The translations under genes were made by a program, and so were the position numbers. Of a stretch of DNA of 64,000 nucleotides, positions 1 to 9,113 are shown piece after piece. Location of the stretch: positions 930,001-994,000 of the forward strand of contig JADJOR010000002.1 in assembly GCA_016713665.1 (NCBI GenBank), read 5' to 3'. The first letter of the stretch is position 1. Every line of letters begins with the position of its first letter. Source of the stretch: Deltaproteobacteria bacterium (lineage in GTDB: Bacteria; Myxococcota_A; UBA9160; UBA4427). A model generated the notes under the pieces. The model was not told the DNA's origin. It did not search any database and was given only the letters and a program-made list of their open reading frames with translations.

Positions 1-140
1 TTGTGCCGGCTCTGGCGGCGGATCGAGTGGGCGCCGACGAGGGCGCCGAGGATCTGTTTGTGATTCGTGTGGATGAAGACGCAGGGCTTCGTGCGGCTCG
101 GGCGTTCCTGGATGACGGACTCGACGCGAAGGTCGGACAT
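1..140 (-). CDS. Partial protein, N-terminus only, possibly glycosyltransferase-like
   Basis: Reading leftwards from an ATG at 140, an open frame runs off the window edge after 46 codons. It begins MSDLRVESVIQERPSRTKPC and continues with a VFIHTNHKQ...GALVGAHSIRRQS stretch. A GAGGAG ribosome-binding site sits about 8 bases upstream of the ATG, and the codons have the usual G/C-ending bias, so the start looks real. The hydrophobic strand followed by an HTN-type turn and a long helix recalls the beginning of GT-A-fold glycosyltransferases, but too little is visible to assign a function. Confidence 0.5.
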   Translation of the reverse strand, partial: MSDLRVESVIQERPSRTKPCVFIHTNHKQILGALVGAHSIRRQSRH

Positions 141-457
141 GTGCGGACTCCTCGGGCGGGACTGGGCCCCGCCAAGGGATTCGACGCGAGGAGGCCACCC
201 GGCCTGGGGCATCGCGTCGAATCCAGTGGCCCCGCGCCACGCGAAAGCGGGCTCGGAGGGCGATCGGGGGGCGTCGAATCGCTCACGCACGGAGATGAGC
301 AAGCGGCGTGCCAGAGGCGCGCGACAGCAGGCGAACGGAGGCCGGCCGTGATCGAGCGGGGTCGATCCGCTCGGCCGATCGGATGCCGGTCATCGGGCCT
401 GGCGATCGCTCGCGGGCTGTCCGTGCAGCCCGTCGTGCGGATCGTCCGTGCGGCTCG
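141..457. other. Intergenic region, no gene seen
   Basis: This 317-base stretch lies between the partial gene reading left and the 3' end of the host-attachment gene. Open frames here are arginine-rich and lack sensible codon bias or a ribosome-binding site. It should hold the promoter of the leftward partial gene; no clear -35/-10 or -24/-12 element was identified. Confidence 0.5.
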
Positions 458-865
458 TCAGTGGAGGTCGTGGTTCTCGGCGAGGGCGGTGCGCAGGCGC
501 TCGGCCAGCGCATGGGGCTCGATCGTCGTGAGGTCCTTGGGGACCTTGCCAGTCACGTGGTCGGCGGTCGATTTGGGGAGCGCCGCCAGCAGGTCGCCGA
601 GGAAGCGCTTCGGAGCGACCAGAAGGACGTCGCGGATCGTGTGGGCCTGGACCGCGCGGGTGATCTCTTCGCCGAGCTCGGCCGCGAACTTCGCCTCGGT
701 CGCGTGGTGCTCCGAGTCGTGGCCCTTCGCGGAGTGGCCGCGGTGCTCCCCGCCATGGTGTTTGTTCTTCAGGGTCTTCACGGCCGTCAGCGCGGCCAGC
801 GACGCGTCGCTGCTGAAGATCCGACAACCACTTCCATCCGCTACCACGACCCACGTATCGCCCAT
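458..865 (-). CDS. Host-attachment family protein (baeRF/eRF1-like fold)
   Basis: This 135-residue protein begins MGDTWVVVADGSGCRIF and contains APKRFLGDLLAALPKS followed by VPKDLT and a DPHEL-like EPHAL segment. These are hallmarks of the family annotated as 'protein required for attachment to host cells' (Pfam Host_attach), which relates to bacterial eRF1-like domains. The family name comes from Agrobacterium work; the biochemical role is unknown. A His-rich, low-complexity insert lies at residues 36-54. The ATG at 865 matches the conserved N-terminus; longer in-frame extensions upstream are not conserved-looking. It is divergent from the P450 gene and shares its intergenic region. Confidence 0.85.
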   Translation of the reverse strand: MGDTWVVVADGSGCRIFSSDASLAALTAVKTLKNKHHGGEHRGHSAKGHDSEHHATEAKFAAELGEEITRAVQAHTIRDVLLVAPKRFLGDLLAALPKSTADHVTGKVPKDLTTIEPHALAERLRTALAENHDLH

Positions 866-1027
866 GAGACCTCCCGGCGCGGCGGACGTTAGCCGGGTCC
901 GCTCCCACGGCAAGCACGGGCTCGAGCGCGTCGCGGACGTGGGGCGAACCGTCGCAGTGTCGAGCGCAATTGAGGCGGTGGGCCCCGCAGACACGGCGCG
1001 AGCCGCCGCTGAACGATCGTTCGGAAT

Positions 1028-1044
1028 CGGCACGGAACCTGCTT
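1028..1044 (+). promoter_or_regulatory. Candidate sigma-54 (-24/-12) promoter before P450
   Basis: The 17-mer TCGGCACGGAACCTGCT keeps the invariant GG and GC dinucleotides ten bases apart and matches GGCACG at -24, with C instead of T at two consensus positions. It would start transcription near 1055, about 40 bases before the P450 GTG. It is a weaker match than the elements at 11038 and 27489, so chance is possible. Confidence 0.35.
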
Positions 1045-1093
1045 TCCTCGAAGTCCGAGGCCGTGCCCCCGTCCCTTTGCGAAAGGAGTTGTC

Positions 1094-2332
1094 GTGTCCG
1101 CCATCGTCGATCCCAGCAAGCTCGTCGACCCCCGATCCTACGGCCAGAATGGTCTGCCCCATGCCGAGTGGGCGCGTCTGCGACGCGAGGCGCCCGTCGA
1201 GTACTTCGAGGCTCCGGGCTTTCCGCCGTTCTGGGCGATCACGAAACACGCGGACATCGTCGAGATCTCGAAGCTGCCCGACGTCTTCCTGAATGCGCCC
1301 GGCATGACGATCGCCCGCCGCGAGGCGCTCGAGGCCCAGGCGGCGCCGCCGATCCGCACGATCATCAACATGGATCCGCCGGAGCACCGGAAATTCCGCC
1401 AGATCGCGAGCGCCTACTTCACGCCGCGGGCGATCCAGAGCCTGCAGCCCCTCGTCGAGAAGACCGCACGCCAGCTCGTCGACGATCTCGGCCGCGAGGG
1501 GGAATGCGATTTCATCGCGCGCATCGCGTCGATCCATCCGCTCAAGGTGATCGCCCGCATCCTCGGCGTCCCCGAGTCCGACGAGCCCTTCATCCTCAAG
1601 CTGACCAACGAGCTCTTCGGCAGCGAGGATCCCGAGTTCCAGCGCACGGGCGATCATTTCGAGCATACGAAGTCGCTCTTCATGGACTTCTGGACCTACT
1701 TCTCGGCCGTCATCGCCGATCGCCGCAAGCAGCCGCGCGAGGATCTCGCGACCGTGATCGCGAACGCGAGGATCGACGGCAAGCCGATGGGCGATCTCGA
1801 GACGATGGGCTACTGCCTGATCACGTTCACCGCCGGCCACGAAACGACCCGCGGCTCGATCGGGGGCGGTCTCGAGGTCCTGCTCGACAATCCCGGCGAG
1901 CTCGCACGCTGGGGACGCGAGCCCGGCATCACGCCGCGGGCGATCGACGAGATCGTGCGCTTCGTGACCCCCGTCAACCACATGATGCGAACGGCGGCCG
2001 ACGACTACACGCTGCGCGGGCGCAAGATCCGCAAGGGCGATCATCTCGTCCTCTTCTACGCCTCGGCCAATCGCGACGACGAGGTCTTCGATGCGCCGGA
2101 CGAGCTGCATCTCGATCGCCATCCGAATCGCCATCTCGGATTCGGGATCGGCGAGCACTACTGTCTGGGCGCCAACCTCGCGCGCATGACGAGCGGCACG
2201 CTCTTCCGCGAGCTCTGCGGCCGGATCGAGCAGGTCGAGCGGACCGGAAAGTCGGAACGGACGGCCTCGAACCTGGTCCCGGGCATCAAGCATCTGCCGA
2301 TCCGCTATCGCCTGGCCCCCGCCCGCGATTGA
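1094..2332 (+). CDS. Cytochrome P450
   Basis: Soluble bacterial P450 monooxygenase of 412 residues. The I-helix oxygen-activation motif AGHETT is at 247-252, the K-helix EIVR (ExxR) at 286-289, and the haem-binding loop FGIGEHYCLG places the thiolate cysteine at 357. Length is normal for a class I enzyme that takes electrons from separate ferredoxin and reductase proteins; neither is encoded nearby. The GTG start is chosen because AAAGGAG lies six bases upstream. It is followed 46 bases later by the double CoA-transferase on the same strand, suggesting hydroxylation and CoA activation of a hydrophobic acid, alcohol or terpenoid-like substrate; the actual substrate cannot be read from sequence. 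Confidence 0.95.
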   Translation: MSAIVDPSKLVDPRSYGQNGLPHAEWARLRREAPVEYFEAPGFPPFWAITKHADIVEISKLPDVFLNAPGMTIARREALEAQAAPPIRTIINMDPPEHRKFRQIASAYFTPRAIQSLQPLVEKTARQLVDDLGREGECDFIARIASIHPLKVIARILGVPESDEPFILKLTNELFGSEDPEFQRTGDHFEHTKSLFMDFWTYFSAVIADRRKQPREDLATVIANARIDGKPMGDLETMGYCLITFTAGHETTRGSIGGGLEVLLDNPGELARWGREPGITPRAIDEIVRFVTPVNHMMRTAADDYTLRGRKIRKGDHLVLFYASANRDDEVFDAPDELHLDRHPNRHLGFGIGEHYCLGANLARMTSGTLFRELCGRIEQVERTGKSERTASNLVPGIKHLPIRYRLAPARD

Positions 2333-2378
2333 CGCGCCCCGTGCCTTTCCGCCTCGCCCCGGGATATGCTGACCCCGC

Positions 2379-4847
2379 ATGTCCCGGGCGGACGGGGAGG
2401 GCGCGGTGGCCGATCGCAGGACGCGAGCGAAGCGAGGTGCGCAGGGAGCGCGACGGACGAAGACGAGCCCGGCACCGCGGCGGGTGCTCGAGGGATTGCG
2501 GGTCGTCGACCTGACGCGCGGCCTCGCCGGGCCCTATTGCACGAAGCTCTTCGTCGATGCCGGCGCCGAGGTCGTCAAGGTCGAGCCGCCGGGCGGGGAT
2601 CCCTACCGGCGCTGGTCGGCGACCGGGCGACCCATGCCTGAAGACGGCTGCGGTCTCCACTTCGGCTTCCTGAACGCGGGCAAGCGCAGCGTCGTCGCGG
2701 ATCTCGAGACGGAGCCCGGCCGCGCGATCCTGCGCGAGCTGCTCGTCGGCGCAGAGCTCCTCGTCGAGGACTTCGAGCCCGACACGATCGAGGCGATGGG
2801 CTTCGGGCCGGCCGACCTTCGCGCGATCCATCCGCGCCTCTCGCTCCTCTCGCTCTCGCGCTTCGGCCGGGGCGGGCCATGGAGCCGACGCGTCGCCAAC
2901 GAGTTCACGCTTCAGGCGCAGGTCGGCTCGACCGACGCACGCGGTATTCCAGGCGAGGAGCCGGTCACCGCAGGCGGTCGCTTCGGCGAGTACGTGGTCG
3001 CCGCGTTCGCGGCCGTCGGCGGCCTCGGCGCGATCCTGCAAGCGCGCGCCTCGGGCCGCGGCGTCCACGTCGATGCCGCGCAGCACGAGGCGATGATCCT
3101 GTCGTTCCAGACCTTCAGGCAGATCTACGCCGCCTTCGATCCGGGCCGCGAGCTCGGCCGCAGCTTCGAGATCCCGTCGATCGAGCCGGCGAAGGACGGC
3201 TTCATCGGCTTCTGCACGATCACGAGCCAGCAGTACAAGGATTTCTGCAGCCTGATCGGCGCCCCGGAGTTCGCGGCTCCGGAGTTCCTCTTCTCCGAGG
3301 CGCGCATGGCCGCGCGCGACGCGATCTGGGCGAAGATCCGCGAGTACACGGCGAACAACACCGTCGCCGACATCCTCGAGCTCGCGAGCGCGATGCGCAT
3401 TCCGGTCTCGCCGGTGGGCAACGGGGCGACGGTGCTCGCGACCGATCATCTGACGGAGCGGGGCGTCTACGTCGATGGGCCGCATGGCGGCAAGGTGCCG
3501 CGGGTGCCCTACGTGCTCTCGGCGATTCCGGCGCAGCCCTTCGAGCGGGCGCCGCGACTCGACGAGCACGGCGAGCGTTTGCGAAGCAAGCGCCACCCGC
3601 TGCCGAAGGGTCGGCGCAGCAAGCGCAAGCTCCCCCTCGAAGGGATCAAGGTCGCCGACTTCTCCGCCTTCTGGGCGGGGCCAGTCGCGACGAGCGTGCT
3701 CGGGGCGCTCGGTGCCGACGTCGTCAAGATCGAGTCGATCCAGCGCCCCGACGGCATGCGCTTCGCCGGCGGCGTGCGGCGGGCGGAGGTCTGGGAGTAT
3801 TCGCCGGTGACCCATGCGGTCATCGTCGGCAAGCGCGACGTGACCCTCGACGTGAACCAGCCCGAGGGCCTCGCCCTCGCGAAGCGCATGATCGAGTGGG
3901 CGGATCTCGTCGTCGAGAACTTCGCCCCGCGCGTGATGGAGAACTTCGGCCTCGGCTGGGACGTGGTCCACCGCCTGAATCCCCGCGCCGTGATGGGTCG
4001 CATGCCGGCCTTCGGCCTCTCGGGGCCGTGGCGCGAACGCACGGGCTTCGCGATGACGATCGAGCAGGCCTCGGGCATGGCCTGGATCACCGGCCATCCG
4101 GGCGGACCGCCGATGGTGCCCCGCGGCATCTGCGATCCGCTGGGCGGCATGCACGCCGCCTTCGCCATGATGCTCGCCCTCGAGCATGCGGCGCGAACGG
4201 GGGAGGGCCAGCTCGTCGAGGTCCCGCTCATCGAGCCCGCGCTCAACGCGGCGGCGGAGCAGGCGCTCGAGTGGTCGACCCACGGCGTGCTGCTCGAGCG
4301 GCAGGGCAATCGCTCCCCCCATGCGGCGCCGCAGGGCGTCTACCGCGCGCGCGAGGACGATCGCTGGGTCGCGCTCTCCGTCGAGACCGACGCCGAATGG
4401 GCGAAGCTGCGTACCGCGCTCGGGGACCCCGAGTGGGCGCGCGATCCTCGTTATGCGACCGCCGCGGGCCGGCAGGCGCATCACGACGCGATCGATGCGG
4501 GCCTCCGCGCGTGGTTCGCGAAGGAGCCCCGCGACCTCGCTGCCGAGACCCTGATTGCGGCGGGGGTCCCGGCGGCCGCCGTGCGCAACGCAGCCCAGGT
4601 CCACCTCACGCCCCACCACCAGGTCCGTCCCTTCCACCAATGGCTGCGCCATCCCGTGGCGGACTGGGTCCCCTATCTCAGCTTCCCCTTCACCTGGGAC
4701 GGCCAGTTCCTGCCGTTCAGGCGCCCGGCACCGACCCTCGGTCAGCACAATCGGGAGGTCCTTTCGGGCATCCTCGGCCTCGACGACGCCGAGATCGAAC
4801 GGCTGGCGGAGAAGAAGGTGATCGGGACGCGGCCGGCGTGGTTGTAG
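2379..4847 (+). CDS. Tandem CaiB/BaiF family CoA-transferase
   Basis: A fused protein of 822 residues carrying two class III CoA-transferase (CaiB/BaiF) modules. The first opens around residue 42 with GLRVVDLTRGLAGPYCTKLF and the second around 420 with GIKVADFSAFWAGPVATSVL; both are the Rossmann-like N-terminal signature of the family. The second half has the ICDPLGGMHA stretch, where the catalytic aspartate of class III transferases is expected. Single enzymes are about 400 residues and act as interlocked dimers, so the fusion probably makes a pseudo-dimer in one chain. It would move CoA between an acyl-CoA donor and a carboxylic acid. Two closer starts exist (GTG at 2406), so the basic 40-residue N-terminus is uncertain. 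Confidence 0.9.
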   Translation: MSRADGEGAVADRRTRAKRGAQGARRTKTSPAPRRVLEGLRVVDLTRGLAGPYCTKLFVDAGAEVVKVEPPGGDPYRRWSATGRPMPEDGCGLHFGFLNAGKRSVVADLETEPGRAILRELLVGAELLVEDFEPDTIEAMGFGPADLRAIHPRLSLLSLSRFGRGGPWSRRVANEFTLQAQVGSTDARGIPGEEPVTAGGRFGEYVVAAFAAVGGLGAILQARASGRGVHVDAAQHEAMILSFQTFRQIYAAFDPGRELGRSFEIPSIEPAKDGFIGFCTITSQQYKDFCSLIGAPEFAAPEFLFSEARMAARDAIWAKIREYTANNTVADILELASAMRIPVSPVGNGATVLATDHLTERGVYVDGPHGGKVPRVPYVLSAIPAQPFERAPRLDEHGERLRSKRHPLPKGRRSKRKLPLEGIKVADFSAFWAGPVATSVLGALGADVVKIESIQRPDGMRFAGGVRRAEVWEYSPVTHAVIVGKRDVTLDVNQPEGLALAKRMIEWADLVVENFAPRVMENFGLGWDVVHRLNPRAVMGRMPAFGLSGPWRERTGFAMTIEQASGMAWITGHPGGPPMVPRGICDPLGGMHAAFAMMLALEHAARTGEGQLVEVPLIEPALNAAAEQALEWSTHGVLLERQGNRSPHAAPQGVYRAREDDRWVALSVETDAEWAKLRTALGDPEWARDPRYATAAGRQAHHDAIDAGLRAWFAKEPRDLAAETLIAAGVPAAAVRNAAQVHLTPHHQVRPFHQWLRHPVADWVPYLSFPFTWDGQFLPFRRPAPTLGQHNREVLSGILGLDDAEIERLAEKKVIGTRPAWL

Positions 4848-4893
4848 TCGGTTCGTCTATCGTCGAACCGCCTCGATCCCGCTGGAGCCCCAC

Positions 4894-5934
4894 ATGAAGT
4901 TCTCCCTGTCCCTCCCGACCATCCGCCACCCCGAGCGACGCGATCCCTTCGAGGAGACCTACGCCCTCGCGCGCCTCGCGGAGGAGGAGGGCTTCGATAC
5001 CGCGACGATCGGGCATCACCACTTCCTGCCCGGCAACCAGAGCGACCCGCTGACCTTCATGGCGACGGTCGCTGCCCGGACGACGACGCTGCGCGTCGGC
5101 ACCGGGATCTTCCTGCTCCCGGTCCACAATCCGGTCCGCGTCGCCGAGCAGGTGGCGACGATCGACCAGATCTCCGGAGGTCGGATCTCGCTCGGCGTCG
5201 GGACGGGTTGGTGGCCCCTCGAGTACCAGGTCCACGGCTCCGACTACCGCGAGCGCGGCGCGCGCATGGAGGAGGCACTCCAGATCCTGCGCCATGCCTG
5301 GACCCGGACGGACGCGCCCTTCGAGGGGCGTTTCTGGAAATTCCCGGCGCTGACCGTCCATCCGCGACCCGTGCAGGATCCGCATCCCCCGCTCTGGGTC
5401 GCGGGTGTGGTCGACGCGGCCGTCGACCGCGCCGCGCGTCTGGGCGATGCCTGGCTCTGCGGCCCCGTGCAGTCGCTCGGCCGCGCGAAGCGCTGCCTCG
5501 AGACCTACCACGCGAGCTGCTCGCGGCTCGGCCGCAAGCCCGACTGGATCCTGCGCCGCTACACCTGGATCGGGCAGGACCGCAGGAAGGTGATGGAGGA
5601 GGTCCTCCCGCGTTATGTCGACGGCCTCATGGTCCACTGGCGCGAGTCCGCCGAGGACCCGGAGGAGAAGGCGCTCTTCGCCCGCATCGACGCCGGGGAG
5701 CCCGTCACGCCGCAGGACATCGCCGCCGACCGGCTGCTCTTCGGCGACCCGGACGACGTGATCGCCCAGATCGAGCGCTACCGCCGCGAGACCGGCTGCG
5801 AGCACGTCCACGCGGCCTTCGGCGCCGGCATGCCCGCCCACGACAGCGAGTACTCGACGCTCGGGGATTTCGCGGCGCAGTCGGAGATGATCCGGCTCTT
5901 CGGGCAGTACGTGATCCCGCATTTCCGGCGCTGA
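4894..5934 (+). CDS. LLM-class flavin-dependent oxidoreductase
   Basis: Luciferase-like monooxygenase family protein of 346 residues. It begins MKFSLSLPTIRHPERRDPFE and has the family segments HHHFLPG (about 50), RVGTGIFLLPVHNPVRVAEQ, and GRISLGVGTGWWPLEY, which build the flavin or F420-binding TIM barrel. Near the C-terminus LLFGDPDDVIAQI is the usual TIGR03619-like ending. Enzymes of this group use reduced FMN or coenzyme F420; which one cannot be decided here. It lies 46 bases after the CoA-transferase and 34 before the alcohol dehydrogenase, all on the same strand, consistent with one catabolic unit. Confidence 0.9.
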   Translation: MKFSLSLPTIRHPERRDPFEETYALARLAEEEGFDTATIGHHHFLPGNQSDPLTFMATVAARTTTLRVGTGIFLLPVHNPVRVAEQVATIDQISGGRISLGVGTGWWPLEYQVHGSDYRERGARMEEALQILRHAWTRTDAPFEGRFWKFPALTVHPRPVQDPHPPLWVAGVVDAAVDRAARLGDAWLCGPVQSLGRAKRCLETYHASCSRLGRKPDWILRRYTWIGQDRRKVMEEVLPRYVDGLMVHWRESAEDPEEKALFARIDAGEPVTPQDIAADRLLFGDPDDVIAQIERYRRETGCEHVHAAFGAGMPAHDSEYSTLGDFAAQSEMIRLFGQYVIPHFRR

Positions 5935-5968
5935 CGGTCCGCGCGTCGGTCGAGAGGAGCCGAGCTGC

Positions 5969-6919
5969 GTGCGTGCGCTGCGTTGTCGTGAGACCGGTCT
6001 CGCCCTGGAAGACGTGGCTCTAGGCGCGCCCGGGCCGTCGGAGGTCCGGGTGCGCGTACGCGCGTCGGGGATCTGTGGCTCGGATCTCCACGCGATCGAG
6101 GCGCCACCGCTTCCGCATACGCTCGGCCACGAGGTATCGGGGCTGCTCGACGACGGGACGCCCGTCGCGGTCTGGCCCGTGACGGCCTGTGGTCGCTGCG
6201 ATCGCTGCGGCGCGCGCGAGCCGCAGCAATGCCGCGGGGCGCTCTGGAACATCTACGGCTACGGGCGCGACGGCGGGATGGCGGACGCGATGGTGATCGA
6301 GCGGGCATCGGTCGTGCCGCTGCCGCCGGGGCTCGACGTCCGCGATGCATGTCTGGTCGAGCCGCTCGCCTGCTCGGTCCACGGCGCGCGGCGGGGCGGT
6401 CTCGCCGCCGGCCAGCGCGTCGCCGTGATCGGCGGGGGCACCATCGGCCTCACGTTCTGCGCCGTGGCCCGGGCCCAGGGCTGCGACGTCGAGCTCGAGG
6501 CGCGCCATCCCCACCAGCAGCGCGCCGGCGAAGCGCTCGGCGCCCGGCTCGGGACCCGGGGCGAATACGATCTCGTCGTCGACGCCGCCGGGACGCCCGC
6601 CGCGATCGCCCGGGCCCTCGGGCTCTGTCGCCCGGGGGCGACGCTGCTCCTGCTCGCGAGCTATCCCGACGGACTCGCGCTGCCACCGCACACGTTCGCG
6701 ATGAACGAGATCGCCCTGATTCCCGCAGCGGCCCACGGTCTCGGCCGTGAGGACCGGGACGTCGACGAAGCGGCGCGCCTGCTCGCGCGCTTCCCGGTCA
6801 TCGCCTCGACCCTGATCACCCACCGCTTCCCGCTCGCCGACGCCGCCCACGCCTTCCGCGTGGCGAACGATCGGCGCGCGGGCGCGATCAAGGTCGTGCT
6901 CGAGCCCGCGGCTCAGTAG
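5969..6919 (+). CDS. Zinc-dependent alcohol dehydrogenase (MDR family)
   Basis: Medium-chain dehydrogenase/reductase of 316 residues. Visible parts are GICGSDLHAIE with the catalytic zinc cysteine, LGHEVSG with the zinc-binding His-Glu, a structural-zinc cluster CGRCDRCGAREPQQC at about residues 74-88, and an NAD-binding GGGTIG near 158. It is about 30 residues shorter than typical members, mainly in the N-terminal loop. The GTG start at 5969 is supported by GAGAGGAG nine bases upstream. Its stop overlaps the convergent acyl-CoA dehydrogenase stop by 7 bases. Substrate is unknown; the setting suggests alcohol oxidation following P450 or flavin oxidation. Confidence 0.9.
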   Translation: MRALRCRETGLALEDVALGAPGPSEVRVRVRASGICGSDLHAIEAPPLPHTLGHEVSGLLDDGTPVAVWPVTACGRCDRCGAREPQQCRGALWNIYGYGRDGGMADAMVIERASVVPLPPGLDVRDACLVEPLACSVHGARRGGLAAGQRVAVIGGGTIGLTFCAVARAQGCDVELEARHPHQQRAGEALGARLGTRGEYDLVVDAAGTPAAIARALGLCRPGATLLLLASYPDGLALPPHTFAMNEIALIPAAAHGLGREDRDVDEAARLLARFPVIASTLITHRFPLADAAHAFRVANDRRAGAIKVVLEPAAQ

Positions 6920-8211
6920 TTCCCGATCTCCCCCTCGAGCAGCTCCGCGAAGCGCGCCCGCGCCGACTCGCGGAGCGTCGGCAGATGCTCGCTCGGGTAG
7001 AGCCCCTCGACGCCGCGATGGTCGCGCAGGATCTGCTTCGCGAGCGTGATCTTGTGGACCTCGGTCGGCCCGTCGGCGATGCCGAGGGAGTAGGCGCTGA
7101 TCATCATCGAGACGAGCGGGAGATCGTTCGAGACGCCGAGCGCGCCGTGGAGCTGGATCGCGCGTTGCGTCACGTCGTGATAGACGCGCGGGGTCAGGAT
7201 CTTGATCGCGGCGATGTCGCCGCGGACCTTCTTGTAGTCCTGGTAGCGGTCGATCTTCCAGGCGGTGCGCAGGACGAGGAGCCGGAACTGCTCGAGGTCG
7301 ATCCAGCTGTCGGCGATCTTCTCCTGGGTCATCTGGAACTCGGCGAGTCGACCCGCCCGGACCCGGCGCGAGAGCGCCCGCTCGCAGAGCATGTCGAAGG
7401 CCTTCCGGACCTGGGCCACCGTCCGCATCGCATGATGAATGCGGCCGCCGCCGAGGCGCGTCTGGGCGATCACGAAGGCGCTGCCGGGGGCGCCGAGCAT
7501 GTGGTCGGCGGGGACGCGCACGTCGTTGTAGCGGATGTGGGCGTGGCTCCAGTGTTCCTCGCGCTCCATCCCGACGCCGACGTTGCGGACGGTCTCGACG
7601 CCAGGGGCATCGGTCGGGACGATCAGCATCGACATGCCCTGGTAGGGGCTCACGTCGGGATCGGTGACGCACATGACGATCAGGAACGAGGCGTATCGGG
7701 CATTCGAGGAGAACCACTTCTCCCCGTTGATGACCCACTCGTCCCCGTCGCGCACCGCCCGCGTCGTGAAGAGCGTCGGGTCGGCCCCCGCGTGGGGCTC
7801 GGTCATCGAGTAGCAGGAGAGGATGTCACCGTTCAGGAGCGGCTCGAGGTAGCGCTTCTTCTGGGACGGCGAGCCGTAATGGGCCAGGATCTCGGCGTTG
7901 CCGGTATCCGGGGCCTGGCAGCCGAAGACGAGCGGGGCGTAGCGCGAGCGGCCGAGGATCTCGTTCATCAAGGCGAGCTTCAGCTGGCCGAAGCCCTCGC
8001 CGCCGAGCTCGGGCCCGAGATGACAGGCCCATAGGCCCCGTTCCTTCACCTGGTTCTTGAGGGGCGTGAGCAGCTTCTTCGCGAGCGGGCTCGCGACTTC
8101 ATAACCCTCCGTCAGAACGTGATCGAGGGGCTCGATCTGCTCGCGCACGAACTCGTCCATCCAGTCGAGCTCGCGCTGGAACTCGGGCTCGGTCTCGAAG
8201 TCCCAGGCCAT
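6913..8211 (-). CDS. Acyl-CoA dehydrogenase
   Basis: FAD-dependent acyl-CoA dehydrogenase of 432 residues beginning MAWDFETEPEFQRELDWMDE. Diagnostic parts include SCYSMTEPHAGADPTLF (FAD and acyl binding), VINGEKWFSSNA, and the C-terminal QLHGALGVSNDLPL...DGPTEVHKITLAKQIL helix block. It catalyses alpha,beta-desaturation of an acyl-CoA and passes electrons to an electron-transfer flavoprotein, which is not in this window. The ATG at 8211 is preceded by GGAGGA at good spacing; the open frame continues upstream without conserved sequence. It faces the alcohol dehydrogenase and overlaps its end. Confidence 0.93.
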   Translation of the reverse strand: MAWDFETEPEFQRELDWMDEFVREQIEPLDHVLTEGYEVASPLAKKLLTPLKNQVKERGLWACHLGPELGGEGFGQLKLALMNEILGRSRYAPLVFGCQAPDTGNAEILAHYGSPSQKKRYLEPLLNGDILSCYSMTEPHAGADPTLFTTRAVRDGDEWVINGEKWFSSNARYASFLIVMCVTDPDVSPYQGMSMLIVPTDAPGVETVRNVGVGMEREEHWSHAHIRYNDVRVPADHMLGAPGSAFVIAQTRLGGGRIHHAMRTVAQVRKAFDMLCERALSRRVRAGRLAEFQMTQEKIADSWIDLEQFRLLVLRTAWKIDRYQDYKKVRGDIAAIKILTPRVYHDVTQRAIQLHGALGVSNDLPLVSMMISAYSLGIADGPTEVHKITLAKQILRDHRGVEGLYPSEHLPTLRESARARFAELLEGEIGNY

Positions 8212-8474
8212 GATCGTCCTCCGTCGGGCTGCGCTCGGGTCCTGCCCGGAGATGGGGTTGGGGAATCCGGGTGGTCGCGAGCCAGTGTCGGCAGTTTTCG
8301 GCGGTCGTGCCAGATCTGGCGCGACGTCCCAGGCCCGAGACCAGCCGCCACGAAATCGTGTTCGGATGGTGAGCCAGCGCACGGTTCTTTTTCGTGGACG
8401 CACGACTCTCTTCCACGAAGTCGAATGGAGGACTTGCTCGCGTGGCGCGGGCCGTTCGGAGGGGCGAGTTGGAC

Positions 8475-9092
8475 ATGAGCGCCGAGTGGAAGTCGACGGG
8501 GATCGGGGTCGAAGCGGGACATGCGGTACGGGCAGTGGGTGTCGAGCATGCAGCGGATGCGATGGATGCGATGGATGCAGCGGGATCGGTCGTGGGCGTG
8601 AGGGCGGTCGGGGTGCGTTCGACGGCGGGGCGGTTCAGCGGGACTCGGGTCGGCGCGCGCGCGTCGGGCTGCGCTTCCGTCGCGGCGCTCGGTGGCCTGG
8701 TCGCTGCCGGTCTGACGGGCGCCGTGCCTTCGGCGAAAGCGCATACGGCAGGTGTCCCGATTCCGCCCGAGAACGACTATCGGATCCGGTGGCATCAGCC
8801 GCATAGCGCGCGACCGGTCGACGACTGGGAGATCGAGGTGACGCCGGTCCGCAGCCCGGTGGGCCGCTTCATCGCGACGGCGCAGGTCGTGCCCGACGAG
8901 TCGTGCTGGGCGCTCAACGTCCCCGTCGCCGAGCCTGCGACGGTCCGGGTCCGCTCGGTCGTCGGGTCGCAGGTCTCGAGCTGGACGCGCCCGACCGCCG
9001 TGCCGGAGCCCGGTCTCGTCGCCGGCGTGACATCGGCGAGCGGCTTGCTCGCGCTCCTCGCACGGCGATCACGGCGACGGCGCGCCCGCTGA
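8475..9092 (+). CDS. Small PEP-CTERM sorting-domain protein
   Basis: A secreted surface protein of up to 205 residues. The C-terminus has AVPEPGLVAG followed by a hydrophobic helix and ARRSRRRRAR, the three-part PEP-CTERM sorting signal that exosortase cleaves. A hydrophobic secretion segment occurs at residues 67-88, ending near PSAKAHT, and the mature part of about 80 residues looks beta-rich, like a fibronectin III-type fold (EIEVTPVRSPVGRF). The N-terminus is uncertain: from the ATG at 8475 the leader is unusually long and includes a DAMDAMDA repeat, so a GTG at 8613 that gives a 159-residue protein with a normal signal peptide may be the true start. No exosortase gene is in the window. 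Confidence 0.75.
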   Translation: MSAEWKSTGIGVEAGHAVRAVGVEHAADAMDAMDAAGSVVGVRAVGVRSTAGRFSGTRVGARASGCASVAALGGLVAAGLTGAVPSAKAHTAGVPIPPENDYRIRWHQPHSARPVDDWEIEVTPVRSPVGRFIATAQVVPDESCWALNVPVAEPATVRVRSVVGSQVSSWTRPTAVPEPGLVAGVTSASGLLALLARRSRRRRAR

Positions 9093-9113
9093 TCGAACGC
9101 GTCGCGCTGTGTC

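Noticed and set aside
2286..4748. Very long reverse-strand open frames opposite the CoA-transferase and many other genes
   Set aside because: Typical antisense shadows of GC-rich genes: arginine- and aspartate-rich, no motifs, no ribosome-binding sites.
4849..4870. CGGTTCG/CGAACCG hairpin after the CoA-transferase
   Set aside because: Short stem, no T-run, and genes on both sides appear co-transcribed.
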